DNA of 32,628 bases from an uncultured Eubacteriales bacterium (GCA_934486705.1 CAKSQS010000027.1:1-32628), one strand, 5' to 3'. Counted from the stretch's first letter, positions 1 through 8,941 are shown. Translations and numbers: made by a program. The notes: generated by a model not told the origin, from the sequence alone.

Positions 1-1292
1 CCGATAAGCTTTAATTCGGAAGTTCCGCTTGCAGCCCATGCAGCGCTGCTGTCGTTAAGATTTACCGTCAACGGGTCGCCTGCGTTATTTGCGTTGCCCT
101 TAAGATAAAATTCAAATACATAAGTTTTGTTTGCCGCCATTGATTTCAGCATATAACCTATGCTGGATGCGTTTCCGCCAAGGCTTTGAGAATAATCGCG
201 GTAGAAATGAACCGAACCCGGGTTTGAATATCCGTCGGTTGATAACTCAACATAGCTGTATACTTCGCCGCGGTTATTATACTGCGTATCTGTCCAGTTT
301 TCAAGCGTTGTCGCAGGTACTGCAAACGTGCTGTTGGGCAAAAGGTTTGTTCCGTCGCCGTCTTTTTCGTATATCTTAATATCGTCCAAATAACAGTCCG
401 CACCGGCGTATCCGCCTACGCCTATGCGCAAAGGCAGCCACTGGGTGGTTGTCGTTGTAAATTCGTACGAATACTTTGTCCAATCTGCGGCATTTACTTT
501 GGTAAGCTTTAATTCGGAAGTTCCGCTTGCAGCCCATGCAGCGCTGCTGTCGTTAAGATTTACCGTCAACGGGTCTCCCGCGTTGTTTGCGTTGCCCTTA
601 AGATAAAATTCAAATACATAAGTCTTGTTTGCCACCATTGATTTCAGCATATAACCTATGCTGGACGCGTTCCCGCCCAAATTTTGAGAATAATCGCGGT
701 AGAAATGAACCGAACCCGGGTTTGAATATCCGTCGGTTGATAACTCAACGTAGCTGTATACTTCGCCGCGGTTATTATACTGCGTATCTGTCCAGTTTTC
801 AAGCGTTGTTGCAGGTACTGCAAACGTGCTGTTGGGCAAAAGGTTTGTTCCGTCACCGTCTTTTTCGTATATCTTAATATCGTCCAAATAGCAGTCTGCA
901 CCGGCATATCCGCCTACGCCTATGCGTAAAGGCAGCCACCGGACGGTAGTCGTTGTAAATTCATACGAATACTTTGTCCAATCTGCGGCATTTATTCCGG
1001 TAAGCTTTAATTCGGAAGTCCCGCTTGCAGCCCATGCAGCGCTGCTTTCATTGAGGTTTACCGTCAACGGGTCGCCCGCATTATTTGCGTTGCCCTTAAG
1101 ATAAAATTCAAATACATAAGTCTTGTTTGCCGCCATTGATTTCAGCATATAGCCTATGCTGGATGCGTCTCCGCCCAGATTTTGAGAATAATCGCGGTAG
1201 AAATGAACCGAACCGAGGTTTGAATATCCGTCGGTTGACAGTTCTACATAGCTGTATACTTCGCCGCAATTTTTATATTGCGTATCTGTCCA
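1..1292 (-). repeat. 498-bp in-frame tandem repeat, two full copies plus a partial one
   Basis: The same 498-base unit (166 codons) occurs at 795-1292, 297-794 and 1-296 (cut by the window edge), each starting at the Trp codon of a WTDTQY motif. Position 1 aligns with 499 and 997 without gaps. In the 150 bases compared by eye between 1-150 and 499-648 I count about 8 differences. The N-terminal copy is slightly more divergent, with GTGTCGG-type joins replaced near 1290. The period is a whole number of codons, so the repeat adds or removes complete domains. Such high identity implies recent duplication or ongoing homogenisation. Confidence 0.95.
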
Positions 1293-1886
1293 ACCGTCAA
1301 GCGAAGGCTCATAGGCATACAGAGGCTTCTCTTCAAACGCCTTGGTCTCTAACTTATCAACCGTTATCTGTGTGCCGGCAGCACCGCGAAGAATTATACG
1401 AAATTCAACCGAGGGATAGCTGCCGTTTACGGTAAAGTTTGCCGTAACATCGGTCCATTCCGTGCCGACGCTGCCCTCTGCGGTCTTTTCGTATTTCAGC
1501 GGCTCTGCATTGCCTGCGGAGTCAAATCCGTATCCGCTTACTATGTAATATGCCTGTGACGAAGCTTTAAGCGAAAATGATAACTGATAATCGCCCGCCG
1601 CAAGCTCTACCCTGCGGTAGCTCAGTGCCGTGGCTTCACTTCCCGTAGACTTTGTGCCCTTTGTAACGACCGGCTGCTTTTCGGCGTTAAAGCTCAGCGT
1701 GTCTTCGCTGCTGTTATCGCTGAAATGCCAAAGAGTGCCTTCAAAATTGCCGTAATCACCGATTACGCTGTACGCGTAGGTTTCATCCTGCGCGCTTGCC
1801 GGTGCTGTTCCCGCTGCGGCGGCGACTGCCAAAGCAACCGCCAACACTGCGGAAAGCCTTTTTTTAAATGGAAACGCTTTTTTCAT
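1..1886 (-). CDS. Secreted repeat protein with tandem carbohydrate-binding-like modules (partial, C-terminus outside window)
   Basis: The reading frame is open from the ATG at 1886 to the left edge (about 628 codons), so the gene is truncated by the window. GGAGGT lies 8 bases before the ATG. The N-terminus is a clear signal peptide: MKKAFPFKKR, a hydrophobic Ala/Val stretch, then an ASA cleavage site near residue 32. A first beta-sandwich-like module covers about residues 33-195. It is followed by a 166-residue module present at least three times, the last copy incomplete. Each copy holds GSVHFYRDYSQ, an ADWTKYSYEF strand and a GGYAGADCYLDDIKIYEKDG ending. The pattern of a W-T strand followed by a D-D-I-K-I-Y strand is typical of CBM4/9-like jelly rolls, so glycan or cell-wall binding is inferred. 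No catalytic domain is visible in this part. It is the last visible gene of the sugar operon, 75 bases after the dockerin-phosphatase gene. Its C-terminus could carry an enzyme or dockerin. Confidence 0.85.
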   Translation of the reverse strand, partial: MKKAFPFKKRLSAVLAVALAVAAAAGTAPASAQDETYAYSVIGDYGNFEGTLWHFSDNSSEDTLSFNAEKQPVVTKGTKSTGSEATALSYRRVELAAGDYQLSFSLKASSQAYYIVSGYGFDSAGNAEPLKYEKTAEGSVGTEWTDVTANFTVNGSYPSVEFRIILRGAAGTQITVDKLETKAFEEKPLYAYEPSLDGWTDTQYKNCGEVYSYVELSTDGYSNLGSVHFYRDYSQNLGGDASSIGYMLKSMAANKTYVFEFYLKGNANNAGDPLTVNLNESSAAWAASGTSELKLTGINAADWTKYSYEFTTTTVRWLPLRIGVGGYAGADCYLDDIKIYEKDGDGTNLLPNSTFAVPATTLENWTDTQYNNRGEVYSYVELSTDGYSNPGSVHFYRDYSQNLGGNASSIGYMLKSMVANKTYVFEFYLKGNANNAGDPLTVNLNDSSAAWAASGTSELKLTKVNAADWTKYSYEFTTTTTQWLPLRIGVGGYAGADCYLDDIKIYEKDGDGTNLLPNSTFAVPATTLENWTDTQYNNRGEVYSYVELSTDGYSNPGSVHFYRDYSQSLGGNASSIGYMLKSMAANKTYVFEFYLKGNANNAGDPLTVNLNDSSAAWAASGTSELKLI

Positions 1887-1939
1887 AAAAATTTACCTCC
1901 AAACTTATTTTCGGCGTCCTGCCGGAATTTTTATATTTA

Positions 1940-1955
1940 CGCGGCATCCGCCGCG
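1940..1955 (-). promoter_or_regulatory. Small intercistronic hairpin
   Basis: CGCGGC and GCCGCG pair across a four-base loop in the 75-base gap between the dockerin-phosphatase gene and the repeat-protein gene. On the minus strand it is followed by TAAATATAAAAATT rather than a T-run. It is therefore more likely an RNA-processing or stability element, or nothing, than a terminator. Confidence 0.35.
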
Positions 1956-1961
1956 CAGAGC

Positions 1962-4900
1962 TTAATTTATGGGTATTTCCCCGAAGAAAATGCCGCGAAT
2001 GGTGCTTATTTCCTCGCTTGTTACGCCTATGGAAAGCAAGTAATTCTCGGCTTTTTCGGCAGGGGTATCACCCGAAAGCGCATTAAATGAGCTTAAAAAC
2101 GCTTTCATTTCCTCTGTGGTTTTTGAAGAACGCAAGCCGACAAATGAGAAGCTGGTATATTCATAATCCTGTATGAGTGTTTTTTCATCAACTCCGAGCA
2201 GAGCATTGAGAATAAAACATACCGTACCCGTTCTGTCCGCTCCGTAAACGCAGTGAACATAGATCGGATAATTATTTACATCGGCATATGACGCAAATAC
2301 CTGACGGTAAAGCTCCTTTTGGCTATTCGAAAATGCCACCGCATACGGTGAAATTCGGAAATTAAGATACTGTGCAGATGAAATGACGCTCTTTGTTATT
2401 CCCCCGCTTTCGGAGCCCGAACGCAAGTCGAGGTCAAGTCCGACAGCAATATCCCGACTCAAGAGCTTATCGCCCTGCGAGGTCAAAACAGATTTACCCT
2501 TTTCATCCGGCTGCGCGCCCCTGAATGCCAAGCCCTGAAGTGTGGTCTTGCCGAAAGAGGTCTCATAGCCGCCGAGGTCACGAACATTTAAAACTCCGCC
2601 GACAGTCATCACGCGCGGACCTATATCTGCGGTTTTAAACGAGCTTTCCGCCTGTCGGGTAATTCCGTTTGCCGTGGCGGTTATTCTTACATAATATTTT
2701 GTATTTCTCAAAAGATTATTAACAGCTATGCTCTTATCGGTTGTATTAACCGTTACCGCGTCGGAGTAATCCGCCCTTGTACCGTATTCAACCTTGAATT
2801 TCGCACCCTCTACCGGACATTCAAGCACTATTTTTACATCCTGCGCGGAATCACTCATATACACCGCATAATCGTCAACCGTGGGATTTTCGGCGGTAAG
2901 ATAAGCCTTTGCCTGATCGTTATAGGGGTATGCCGTATCGGGTGCAATCATTGCAACATAAGGCACAGACCCGTAATCGGTAAGTCCGAGCAGCAGTCTC
3001 TTGATCATTGCCGAATCGATGGTGTTTATGTAACCGTTGCCGTTTATATCGGCGGCATTGGGGCTTGTATATTCCGCTATACCGGCATTTACCTTTTTAA
3101 AGCGTATCATATCGAGTATATCAAGGCTGCCATCGGCATTTACATCCCCCGGCTCGCATACCCTGTAAAACGCAATGCTGTCGTAAAGTATCTCCGCGCC
3201 GGATGAATAAAAGGCGTTATCAAGCTGTACCTTTACCCGCGAAAGCGTGGCATCCTCCGGCAGGGTAAAGGTATAATTCATCTGTTGCCAGCCGTCGGTG
3301 CCGTTTGTAATTACCGTGTTAAGCCCCGACTCTGCCGGAACAGCAGAGGAACCGTTTCCGCGAAGCGACGCGCCGAGCCGCATATTCCCGACAGCCTTCA
3401 CATAAAAGCGAAGCTTATATGTTGCCCCGGGTATGACTGGTATATAATCGCTTGTTCTTACCTTGTAAACGCTGTCACCCGATTCCGCCGAGTGTGAAAC
3501 CCGAAGGGCCGCGCCGTCATATCCCACGGCTTCGGCGGATATAGTATCCTTACTGCCTGCAGGCAATGCGTTTTGCTCCCAGCCGTCAATTCCGGAAGAA
3601 AAGCCGCTGTTTTCTATCAATGTTTCAAAGAAATAAAACTCGGCTTTATCGGCGGTTAAAAGATTTTCCCATTTTCCGCCCGAATACCTGAAAGAAGCAG
3701 GACCTATGTGCTTTTTATAATAGTTATCGGTAAAATCGCCATCAAGCGATAATATATCGCCCTCGTTCGCGCTGTATGAAATATCCATACTGCCATCCGC
3801 ATATGCCTTAAATTTAACGTTGGTATTTTTTTCACCGTTAAGCAGCACTGCGCCGTCAGCCGCCTTTAGCTCGCCTATTAAAGCACGCTCCGGCAAAGCT
3901 ACGGTAAGCCCTGCGGCGTTTCCCGATATAAGCGACGGCGTTATTTTGCTTTCGGTCTGCTCGCCCACGGCGGGGTCGGTGCAAAAGCTGCCGAGCCCCT
4001 CTAACATATCGTTGCCGTCCTTATCGATCACACGCAGATTGTCGATATACAGATCACTCATACCGTTATACTGGCTGAAAAAGATTATAAAATCGCTGCC
4101 GCCGTTTGTTTTAAAGCTGCCGGAGACCTCAGTCCAATCGGCATAAATATTTCTGTCAATAAACTTAAATATATTACTTGTATCCGTAAGCGATGAAAAG
4201 TAGAATGCCTCAGACAGCAGCCCCTTTTTACCCTTGACATTGACCTTAACGGTGTATTCGCCGGCAGGTATCGATTTATTCACGCAAACGCGTATATCTC
4301 CGTTTGCGGCAACATTTTTAATGTGCAGCGCTCCGTTATCAAAGCAGCCGTTGCCTACGATTTCGGCTTTTCTTATAGACGTGTAGGTGCCGTCAGAATA
4401 TTTATACCAGCTGTTCGCAGTTTTACTGTCATTCAGCGCAAGAACATCCTCGGGAATATCCGGCTCATCGCCCCCGCCCGACGCCAAGCGGTCAAAATTA
4501 CCCATTCCGTCAAGCACATCGTTTCCTTCGGAATCGAGTATTTTGAAATTATCAATATAAATATCGGTTTCCCAGTTATACTGGCTTACGGTTATGCCGA
4601 AAATGCTGCCGCCCTTGCTTGTAAACGGAAGCTCAACCTTTTCCCATTCGGGATAGCTTGTTTTGCTTATTAAATCGGCGTAATCCGATTGCCCGCTCTC
4701 CTTAAAATAAAACTGCTGGTCTGCAAGCTTTAAAGAGCCCTTAATATTGAATTGCAGCGTGTATGCGCCTGCGGGTATTGTCTTTTTAAAGCCTACGCGC
4801 ATATCGCCCTGTTTTTCCGTAGGCTTATTTACAATATGCAGCGAGCCTTCATCATCACATCCGGGCTCGGCTATTTCAATAAACCGCACAGAGGTATCAG

Positions 4901-5567
4901 TACCCGAAAGCCATGTTCTGTACCAATAGTCCTCGGTTTCGCTGTCATACGGCTGCTGCATTTTGTTTGTTTTTTCGCCTGTACCCTCTGTGCAGAAGTT
5001 TCCCGCGCCATCCAGCATATCGTTACCGTCAGCGTCCAAAACCTTGAAATTATCGATATATATGCTTGTTGCGGCATTGTATTGGCTGAAGAAAAAGCCG
5101 TAGGTGCTGCCGCCGCATGAGGTAAACGGCAGGGAGATCTCCGTCCAGTCGGAATAGCTCTTTACGCCGGACATCAGTTGAACCCGACCCTCGTCATTTC
5201 CGTCCTCCACAAAGTAAAGACTTTCCGCAAAGGTTCTGCTGCCTTTGATTTTAAAATTAAGACTGTAGTCTCCCGCGGCAATCGCTTTTGTAAGCTTAAC
5301 GCGCATATCGCCCTGATTGCCCGAGTTCACAAAGTGCAGCGAGCCTATGTCGTCCGCGCCATCTGCGGCTATTTCTATATAATGCGTAGCGTTATCGGCT
5401 ATGCTGCCGCTCGGATAGGTTCTGTACCACCCGTCGGATGAATAATCAGGCGATATGGTGCCCGGTATTAAATTGCCCGCGCTCACTGCCGCCGACAAAG
5501 GCAGTGATGAAAAAGCGCTTAAAATAATTGCAAAGGATAACAAGTACGGAAGTATTTTTTTAATCAT
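1962..5567 (-). CDS. Secreted multi-module protein: three CBM-like repeats, internal dockerin, C-terminal tyrosine-phosphatase domain
   Basis: A 1201-residue protein; AAAGGA lies 8 bases before the ATG. Residues 1-30 are a signal peptide. Three related modules follow (about 42-191, 211-358, 384-529), each ending like SQYN...YIDNFKVLD..GNDMLDG. A fourth jelly-roll-like module spans about 650-803. Residues 807-862 form a type I dockerin with two Ca-binding repeats, GDVNADGSLDILD and ADINGNGYINTID. A fibronectin-III-like stretch (about 890-980) leads to a phosphatase domain (about 985-1200) with NVRDLGG, LDLDLRS and the P-loop HCVYGADRTG, so Cys1106 and Arg1112 would be catalytic. This resembles the Y_phosphatase3 family (MptpB/LipA type), which act on phosphotyrosine, other phosphoproteins or phosphoinositides. 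The usual Lys of HCxxGKDRTG is Ala here. A dockerin in the middle of a protein is unusual. The substrate is unknown; a phosphorylated glycan, inositol phosphate or host phosphoprotein are all possible. It sits in the sugar-importer operon, 24 bases after the second permease. Confidence 0.9.
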   Translation of the reverse strand: MIKKILPYLLSFAIILSAFSSLPLSAAVSAGNLIPGTISPDYSSDGWYRTYPSGSIADNATHYIEIAADGADDIGSLHFVNSGNQGDMRVKLTKAIAAGDYSLNFKIKGSRTFAESLYFVEDGNDEGRVQLMSGVKSYSDWTEISLPFTSCGGSTYGFFFSQYNAATSIYIDNFKVLDADGNDMLDGAGNFCTEGTGEKTNKMQQPYDSETEDYWYRTWLSGTDTSVRFIEIAEPGCDDEGSLHIVNKPTEKQGDMRVGFKKTIPAGAYTLQFNIKGSLKLADQQFYFKESGQSDYADLISKTSYPEWEKVELPFTSKGGSIFGITVSQYNWETDIYIDNFKILDSEGNDVLDGMGNFDRLASGGGDEPDIPEDVLALNDSKTANSWYKYSDGTYTSIRKAEIVGNGCFDNGALHIKNVAANGDIRVCVNKSIPAGEYTVKVNVKGKKGLLSEAFYFSSLTDTSNIFKFIDRNIYADWTEVSGSFKTNGGSDFIIFFSQYNGMSDLYIDNLRVIDKDGNDMLEGLGSFCTDPAVGEQTESKITPSLISGNAAGLTVALPERALIGELKAADGAVLLNGEKNTNVKFKAYADGSMDISYSANEGDILSLDGDFTDNYYKKHIGPASFRYSGGKWENLLTADKAEFYFFETLIENSGFSSGIDGWEQNALPAGSKDTISAEAVGYDGAALRVSHSAESGDSVYKVRTSDYIPVIPGATYKLRFYVKAVGNMRLGASLRGNGSSAVPAESGLNTVITNGTDGWQQMNYTFTLPEDATLSRVKVQLDNAFYSSGAEILYDSIAFYRVCEPGDVNADGSLDILDMIRFKKVNAGIAEYTSPNAADINGNGYINTIDSAMIKRLLLGLTDYGSVPYVAMIAPDTAYPYNDQAKAYLTAENPTVDDYAVYMSDSAQDVKIVLECPVEGAKFKVEYGTRADYSDAVTVNTTDKSIAVNNLLRNTKYYVRITATANGITRQAESSFKTADIGPRVMTVGGVLNVRDLGGYETSFGKTTLQGLAFRGAQPDEKGKSVLTSQGDKLLSRDIAVGLDLDLRSGSESGGITKSVISSAQYLNFRISPYAVAFSNSQKELYRQVFASYADVNNYPIYVHCVYGADRTGTVCFILNALLGVDEKTLIQDYEYTSFSFVGLRSSKTTEEMKAFLSSFNALSGDTPAEKAENYLLSIGVTSEEISTIRGIFFGEIPIN

Positions 5568-5591
5568 TCTTATGATCCTTTCTGTATTAAA

Positions 5592-6458
5592 TTAACCCTT
5601 AACGCCGTCTCCCGAGGACATACCGTTTTGCAGCGGCTTTTGGAATATGGCGTAAATTATAAGAATAGGCACAAGGGCTATTGTCAGCCCCGCAAAGGTT
5701 CTGCCGTAGTTTACATCATACGTTCCCGAGTTTGTAAGGTAGGAAAGACCTATTGCCATTGTGTATTTTGTATTATCGCGAATAAAGGTAAGCGCGGTAA
5801 TGTATTCGTTCCATGTTCCCATTATATTGAGCAGCGCCACAACAAAAAGCGAAGGCTTTGAAAGCGGCACTATTATTTTAAAGAATATGGTAAACTGGCT
5901 TGCGCCGTCTATTGTGGCAGCCTCTAAGAGTGCGTTGTGTATTCCGCGCACGAAGCCCGCCATCATAAACACCGAAAATGGCATACCCTGTATTGCGTAG
6001 ATAACCGAAAGCCACACAAGCGAATCGGTGATTTTAATGGAATCCGCAAAATAGTAAAGGGGCACGAGCATAAGCACCGACGGCACCATCATAGCCACCA
6101 TATAAAACTTTTCAAGCCCTTTTATAAAGCGGTTGTTGTATTTGGCAATAACATAAGCGTTAGCGCCCACTATAAGCAGGGTTATAGCCAGGGTCAGCAC
6201 CACGGTGAAAAGACTGTTGAAGAAGTAAGAGCCGAAGCTTGCCTCGTTCCACGCCTCAACAAAATTGCTCCACTGCGGGGTTTTGGGCAGCGCCCAGGGG
6301 GATGCGAAAAATTCCTGATTGCTTTTAAGCGAGGTATAAAGCACCCAAATAACGGGGAAAGCCACCGTCACGCTCCACAGCACAAGGAAAATTCTTATTA
6401 TTCCCTGCCCTACCATAGCCGAGCGGGACAGGCGCGGAGTATTTCTTTTTTTACTCAT
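5592..6458 (-). CDS. Carbohydrate ABC transporter permease, MalG type
   Basis: A 288-residue inner-membrane permease with about six hydrophobic segments (first near residues 20-42). The cytoplasmic EAA loop, EAATIDGASQFTIFFKIIVP at about 179-198, contacts the ATPase in this family. Length and the C-terminal position of the EAA loop fit the MalG/LacG/UgpE branch of CUT1 sugar importers. The start overlaps the upstream permease by 8 bases, with a GGGGGG-containing ribosome site about 10 bases before the ATG, implying coupled translation of the two halves of the channel. No ATPase gene is present in the operon, so a shared MsmX/UgpC-like ATPase encoded elsewhere is inferred. Confidence 0.93.
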   Translation of the reverse strand: MSKKRNTPRLSRSAMVGQGIIRIFLVLWSVTVAFPVIWVLYTSLKSNQEFFASPWALPKTPQWSNFVEAWNEASFGSYFFNSLFTVVLTLAITLLIVGANAYVIAKYNNRFIKGLEKFYMVAMMVPSVLMLVPLYYFADSIKITDSLVWLSVIYAIQGMPFSVFMMAGFVRGIHNALLEAATIDGASQFTIFFKIIVPLSKPSLFVVALLNIMGTWNEYITALTFIRDNTKYTMAIGLSYLTNSGTYDVNYGRTFAGLTIALVPILIIYAIFQKPLQNGMSSGDGVKG

Positions 6459-7389
6459 TTACACTGTCCCCCCTTGACATAATGCGGTTGACTATGAAGG
6501 AAGCCGCCGCGGAGATTATAAGCATAAGTATTGCCGCCGCATAGGAGTAGCCCACCTGCGGCCACTGGCTGTCAAAGCTGTTTTTGTAAACAAACACGCC
6601 CATAACCACCGAATCCTCGCTTACGGAGCTGCCGAGCATTGCTTGCACCATTGTAAAACTCGAACTGAACGATTGATACAGTATGGTTATAACCATAAAC
6701 TTTGCCTGTTCCCATACCGCCGGCATAGTTATGTAGCGCAGCTGCGTCCACTCGCCCGCGCCGTCTATTGTGGCGGATTCGTAAAGCTCCTTGCTTATTC
6801 CGTTTATGGCGGTAATCATTATAAGCATAAATAAGCCTATACCGCACCAGCTTGCAACAAAGGTGATAACCCCTATGGGGTGGGTAAAGGTCCACCCCAT
6901 ATCGGGAATAAGCTTTGAAAGCCCCACGCCCCTAAGCAGCGGGTTTAAAATACCGAAATTCGGGTCTAAAACAAAGGTCCATATAGTGGAGATGATTATA
7001 ACCGACAGCACGTTCGGCATAAAGAAGATAAAGCGGTATATGCCCGTTTCAAGCTTTGAGAACCTAAGGCGGGTAAGCGACACGGCAAAAAGAATTGTAA
7101 GCACGATTATTATAATTTCTTTACCGAGGATTATAACAAAATCGTTCTTTATAGCAGCTAAAAATTCCGAATCGGTTATTACCTGTATGTAGTTCTGAAA
7201 GCCTACGAAGTTATCCTTTGTCAGGGCGTCGTAGCCCGACCATTCAAAAAAGCTTGTGTAAAGCGATGAAAAGATCGGGTAAACGCAGAAAAGAATGTAA
7301 AGTAAAAGCGGCGGCAGACAAAAAAGCGAGAAAAAGGCGATTTTCGATTTATCTGCGTGTTTGCGCTTTTTCGGTTTTGTATTTGACAT
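6451..7389 (-). CDS. Carbohydrate ABC transporter permease, MalF/UgpA type
   Basis: A permease of about 312 residues with a basic N-terminus (SNTKPKKRKHADKSK), six predicted hydrophobic segments, and the EAA loop ESATIDGAGEWTQLRYITMP at about 204-223. It is the partner of the next permease in a CUT1-type importer for oligosaccharides. I chose the ATG at 7389 because AAAGGA then lies 9 bases upstream. For the in-frame ATG at 7398 the ribosome site would touch the start codon. It follows the binding-protein gene by about 30 bases. Confidence 0.92.
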   Translation of the reverse strand: MSNTKPKKRKHADKSKIAFFSLFCLPPLLLYILFCVYPIFSSLYTSFFEWSGYDALTKDNFVGFQNYIQVITDSEFLAAIKNDFVIILGKEIIIIVLTILFAVSLTRLRFSKLETGIYRFIFFMPNVLSVIIISTIWTFVLDPNFGILNPLLRGVGLSKLIPDMGWTFTHPIGVITFVASWCGIGLFMLIMITAINGISKELYESATIDGAGEWTQLRYITMPAVWEQAKFMVITILYQSFSSSFTMVQAMLGSSVSEDSVVMGVFVYKNSFDSQWPQVGYSYAAAILMLIISAAASFIVNRIMSRGDSVNE

Positions 7390-7421
7390 TGCGGTCATTC
7401 CTTTTAATGTAAATCGTCAGC

Positions 7422-8909
7422 CTATCCTACTTTTTTCTTGGTTGCCTTTTGCAGCTCGGAAACAACCTTATCCACCGTCATATCGCCCGATACAAGCTTG
7501 TTTATGCACTGGTTTATGGTTGCGTCCACGCTGCCCCAGGTGGTAGAACCCTTTGAAATAAGGGTTACTTCGGATGAGTTTATCATCTCGTTTACCTGCT
7601 TTGCGGACTCGGTAAGGTTAGCCTTTGAAACGTCAGTGCGGGTTGCGCTCGGAACGGCGCAAAGCTCTGCAAACTTAGCCGCAACCTTATCGGTATAAAG
7701 GAATCTGAGGAACGCCTCAGCCGCCTTCGGGTTTTTAGCCTTTGCGGCAATGCCTACGCTCGTAGCGGTGGCAACAACGGTTGTTTTCTGACCCGCGTCC
7801 TGCAAAACCGAGGGGTAATAACGCATTTTAAAGGTTGCGGGGGTCGAGCTCTTCATTTCGTTTTCAAGCCACAAGCCGTTGGGTATAAGCGCCGCGTTGT
7901 GCTTAAGCCAAGCCGCCTGACTGGTGATATGATTCATAGAAAGTCCCGAAGGATCGAAATATCCCGCTTTTGCAAGGGTTTCTATTTTGGTTAAAACCTT
8001 TTTAAAGCGCGCGTCGCTCCAGACCGATTCGCTCGCCGCGTTTGCCACGTCATAGAAATACTGTGTATCGTTTGACGCCAAAGCCTCGGAAGCCACCGCC
8101 GGCATAAGCATACCCCAAACAAGGTAGCCCGAGTATTGACCCGTGTAGATAAACGGATACATTCCCGAGGATTTTACGGTTTTGCAAAAGCTTTGCAGCT
8201 CGGTGTAATTCTTAGGAACGCTCCAGCCCTTAGAGCTGAACAGGCTTTGATCGTACCACATACCGTAGGTGGAAAGCAGAACGGGCATTTCGTAAATCTT
8301 GCCTGTGTTCTTATAGGTGCTTACAAGTCCGCTTTTAAGCTGGCTGCTTATGGGCGTTGAAGTGCCGTAAACCTTGCCGTTTTTATAAAGCGAGCTTAAA
8401 TCTCTCATCTTGTTTTCGCTCATCCAGGTAGAGGCGGGCATATTGCTGCCGTCAAGCAGAACAAAGTCGGGCGGGTTATCCTTTGCCCAGCGGGTCTTCA
8501 TCTGCGCGTTTACGTTGGTATCAAGGTGCGCGTTTATTTCAAGATTCGGCTGTAGCTTCTGGAACTCGCTTATGGCGTACTCCCAGCACTCGCTGCCGTA
8601 GCCGCCCACGAATATCTGTAATTCAAGCGTGCCTTTAAGCTTTTCTTCGGATGAGTTATTAACCTCGCCCGCGTTGTGCGCGGTGTTATCGCCCGAATCG
8701 CTTACAACATTGCCTGCGCCGCCCGAGCTTCCGGAGGATGCGGAGCTGCTGTCGGTGCTCTCGGTCTTGCTTTTCTCGCCGTCAATATAGCTTACGGTCT
8801 CGTCTATCTCGCTGTTTACCGTAGTCTTTGTAAGACTGCACCCGGCAGACATTGCAAGAGTTCCGCATGCGGCTATAATGCAAATGCAGCGAATTAGAAT
8901 TTTTTTCAT
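7422..8909 (-). CDS. Sugar-binding lipoprotein of the ABC importer (solute-binding protein family 1)
   Basis: A 495-residue lipoprotein; AAAAGGAG precedes the ATG. A signal peptide ends in the lipobox MSAGC, so Cys24 is the expected lipid attachment site. Residues 25-91 form an unusually long Ser/Gly/Asp/Asn-rich tether. The folded part begins with LELQIFVGGYGSECWEYAI and an EFQKLQPNLEIN segment, then FVLLDGSNMP, typical of extracellular family-1 binding proteins that deliver oligosaccharides to MalFG-type permeases. The two permease genes follow directly. The sugar cannot be read from sequence; the upstream glycosidase suggests a galactose-containing or related oligosaccharide. It is separated from that gene by a strong hairpin (8942-8970) that may raise its expression relative to it. 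Confidence 0.92.
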   Translation of the reverse strand: MKKILIRCICIIAACGTLAMSAGCSLTKTTVNSEIDETVSYIDGEKSKTESTDSSSASSGSSGGAGNVVSDSGDNTAHNAGEVNNSSEEKLKGTLELQIFVGGYGSECWEYAISEFQKLQPNLEINAHLDTNVNAQMKTRWAKDNPPDFVLLDGSNMPASTWMSENKMRDLSSLYKNGKVYGTSTPISSQLKSGLVSTYKNTGKIYEMPVLLSTYGMWYDQSLFSSKGWSVPKNYTELQSFCKTVKSSGMYPFIYTGQYSGYLVWGMLMPAVASEALASNDTQYFYDVANAASESVWSDARFKKVLTKIETLAKAGYFDPSGLSMNHITSQAAWLKHNAALIPNGLWLENEMKSSTPATFKMRYYPSVLQDAGQKTTVVATATSVGIAAKAKNPKAAEAFLRFLYTDKVAAKFAELCAVPSATRTDVSKANLTESAKQVNEMINSSEVTLISKGSTTWGSVDATINQCINKLVSGDMTVDKVVSELQKATKKKVG

Positions 8910-8941
8910 AAAATTGCTCTCCTTTTAGTTTTTTGGTTTTA

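Noticed and set aside
131..1104. Short plus-strand open frames repeated every 498 bases
   Set aside because: They are antisense shadows of the minus-strand repeat protein, which has a signal peptide, a ribosome site and an uninterrupted frame of about 628 codons.
1..1292. Repeat array considered as CRISPR or satellite DNA
   Set aside because: The unit is 498 bases, in frame, and encodes a folded-looking domain. There are no short repeats with unique spacers.
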